6,243 nucleotides of DNA from an uncultured Atopobiaceae bacterium (GTDB lineage Bacteria; Actinomycetota; Coriobacteriia; Coriobacteriales; Atopobiaceae), in assembly GCA_947581665.1 (NCBI GenBank), contig CANPVI010000092.1, positions 1-6,243 on the forward strand, in the 5' to 3' direction. Made by a program: the position numbers and the translations under genes. Numbering within the stretch: position 1 is the first letter of the stretch; each line of letters opens with the position of its first letter. The notes under the pieces were generated by a model, which searched no databases, was not told the DNA's origin, and was given only the letters and a program-made list of their open reading frames with translations. Below are positions 5,710 to 6,243 of this stretch, piece by piece.

Positions 5710-6243
5710 ATGTGCACTGCCGTTCGTTTCGTTGACAAGGCCGGGAACTTCTACTTCGGCCGCAACCTCGACTGGGGCTGCGGGTTTGGCGAGCAGGTTT
5801 GCATCGTGCCGCGCAATCACCCCTGGAAGAGCGCCTTCTCGGGCGACATGACCACCAAGAGCGCCATCGTGGGCTCCGCCGTCGTGATGCCCACCGATGA
5901 GATCCCGCCCCTCTTCTTCGATTGCGCGAACGAAGACGGTCTCGCCGTAGGCGGCCTTTCCTTCGCCGGCTACGCGAAGTACTCCGACGGCCCCCTCGAT
6001 GGCAAGACGAACGTGGCCACCTACGAGCTCCCGCTCTGGATCCTCACCCAGTTCACCACGGTGGACGAGGTGGAGGAAGTCACGAAGAACATGAACCTCG
6101 TCGCGGTGAAGATCGGCGGCATGGACCCCACCCCGATGCACTGGATCGTCACGGACAAGGAGCGCACCATCGTCATCGAGCAGACCGAGGCCAACGGCTT
6201 CAAGGTCTACCACAACGACTTCGACGTGCTCACCAACCAGCCC
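5710..6243 (+). CDS. Choloylglycine hydrolase / bile salt hydrolase family protein, 5' part
   Basis: The first 178 codons of an open frame that runs off the window; family members are usually about 315-340 residues, so roughly half is present. The enzyme is an N-terminal nucleophile amidase that cleaves the glycine or taurine amide of conjugated bile salts, or in relatives penicillin V or other acyl amides. The N-terminus MCTAVRF supplies Cys2, which becomes the catalytic N-terminal residue once Met is removed. FGRNLDW gives Arg18 and Asp21, NEDGLAVGGLSF follows at 74-85, and VLTNQP (173-178) contains the conserved active-site Asn176. There is no signal peptide, in keeping with cytoplasmic bile salt hydrolases. 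The conserved Arg near 228 would lie beyond the window. At the position of Asn82 in the Clostridium perfringens enzyme this protein has Ser84, so substrate preference is uncertain. The start is fixed by Cys2 and by AAGGAGG just upstream. Confidence 0.93.
   Translation, partial: MCTAVRFVDKAGNFYFGRNLDWGCGFGEQVCIVPRNHPWKSAFSGDMTTKSAIVGSAVVMPTDEIPPLFFDCANEDGLAVGGLSFAGYAKYSDGPLDGKTNVATYELPLWILTQFTTVDEVEEVTKNMNLVAVKIGGMDPTPMHWIVTDKERTIVIEQTEANGFKVYHNDFDVLTNQP

Noticed and set aside
3846..5735. A 629-codon plus-strand frame overlapping the acyltransferase
   Set aside because: Arg/Ala/Pro-rich out-of-frame translation of the acyltransferase gene, running into the hydrolase leader; no recognisable domain.
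3553..6213. An 886-codon minus-strand open frame opposite the acyltransferase and hydrolase genes
   Set aside because: Its composition is the same charged, low-complexity type, and it overlaps two genes with intact catalytic motifs and good ribosome binding sites on the other strand.

Overview
The window is GC-rich with strong G/C third-position bias and AGGAGG-type ribosome binding sites. Together with a choloylglycine (bile salt) hydrolase and an OatA-like membrane O-acyltransferase, this suggests a gut-associated high-GC Gram-positive, most likely a Coriobacteriia-type actinobacterium (Olsenella/Slackia/Eggerthella relatives). The placement is inferred from composition and gene content, not from a database match.

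Layout. Positions 1-262 are non-coding: a probable terminator tail at the left edge, two perfect short palindromes, then an AT-rich island (about 85-185). The island holds a perfect 13-bp inverted repeat (89-101 / 159-171), a central 18-bp imperfect palindrome, and a sigma-70-like promoter whose -35 box straddles the inner edge of the right repeat arm. This promoter probably drives an orphan 107-residue acidic protein (263-586, +), closed by a strong intrinsic terminator (635-659). A two-gene unit on the minus strand converges on it: a class 3-type aldehyde dehydrogenase (start about 3403, end 1943) followed 9 nt later by a major facilitator superfamily transporter (1933-668). Across a short divergent intergenic region lies a 687-residue acyltransferase-3/SGNH fusion (3538-5601, +). 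A 108-bp leader region with two hairpins follows, then a bile salt hydrolase-family gene (5710 to past the window edge, +).

How the genes could work together. The plus-strand pair looks like envelope and bile adaptation: the acyltransferase would O-acetylate a cell-surface polymer such as peptidoglycan, and the hydrolase would deconjugate bile salts or cleave a related amide. The minus-strand pair would oxidise an aldehyde and move an unidentified small molecule. No gene links the two pairs biochemically, so treating the window as one system would be speculation. No complete new system is evident. The points most worth a second look are the inverted-repeat promoter island at 89-185 and the serine at the substrate-site position of the hydrolase where bile salt hydrolases have asparagine.
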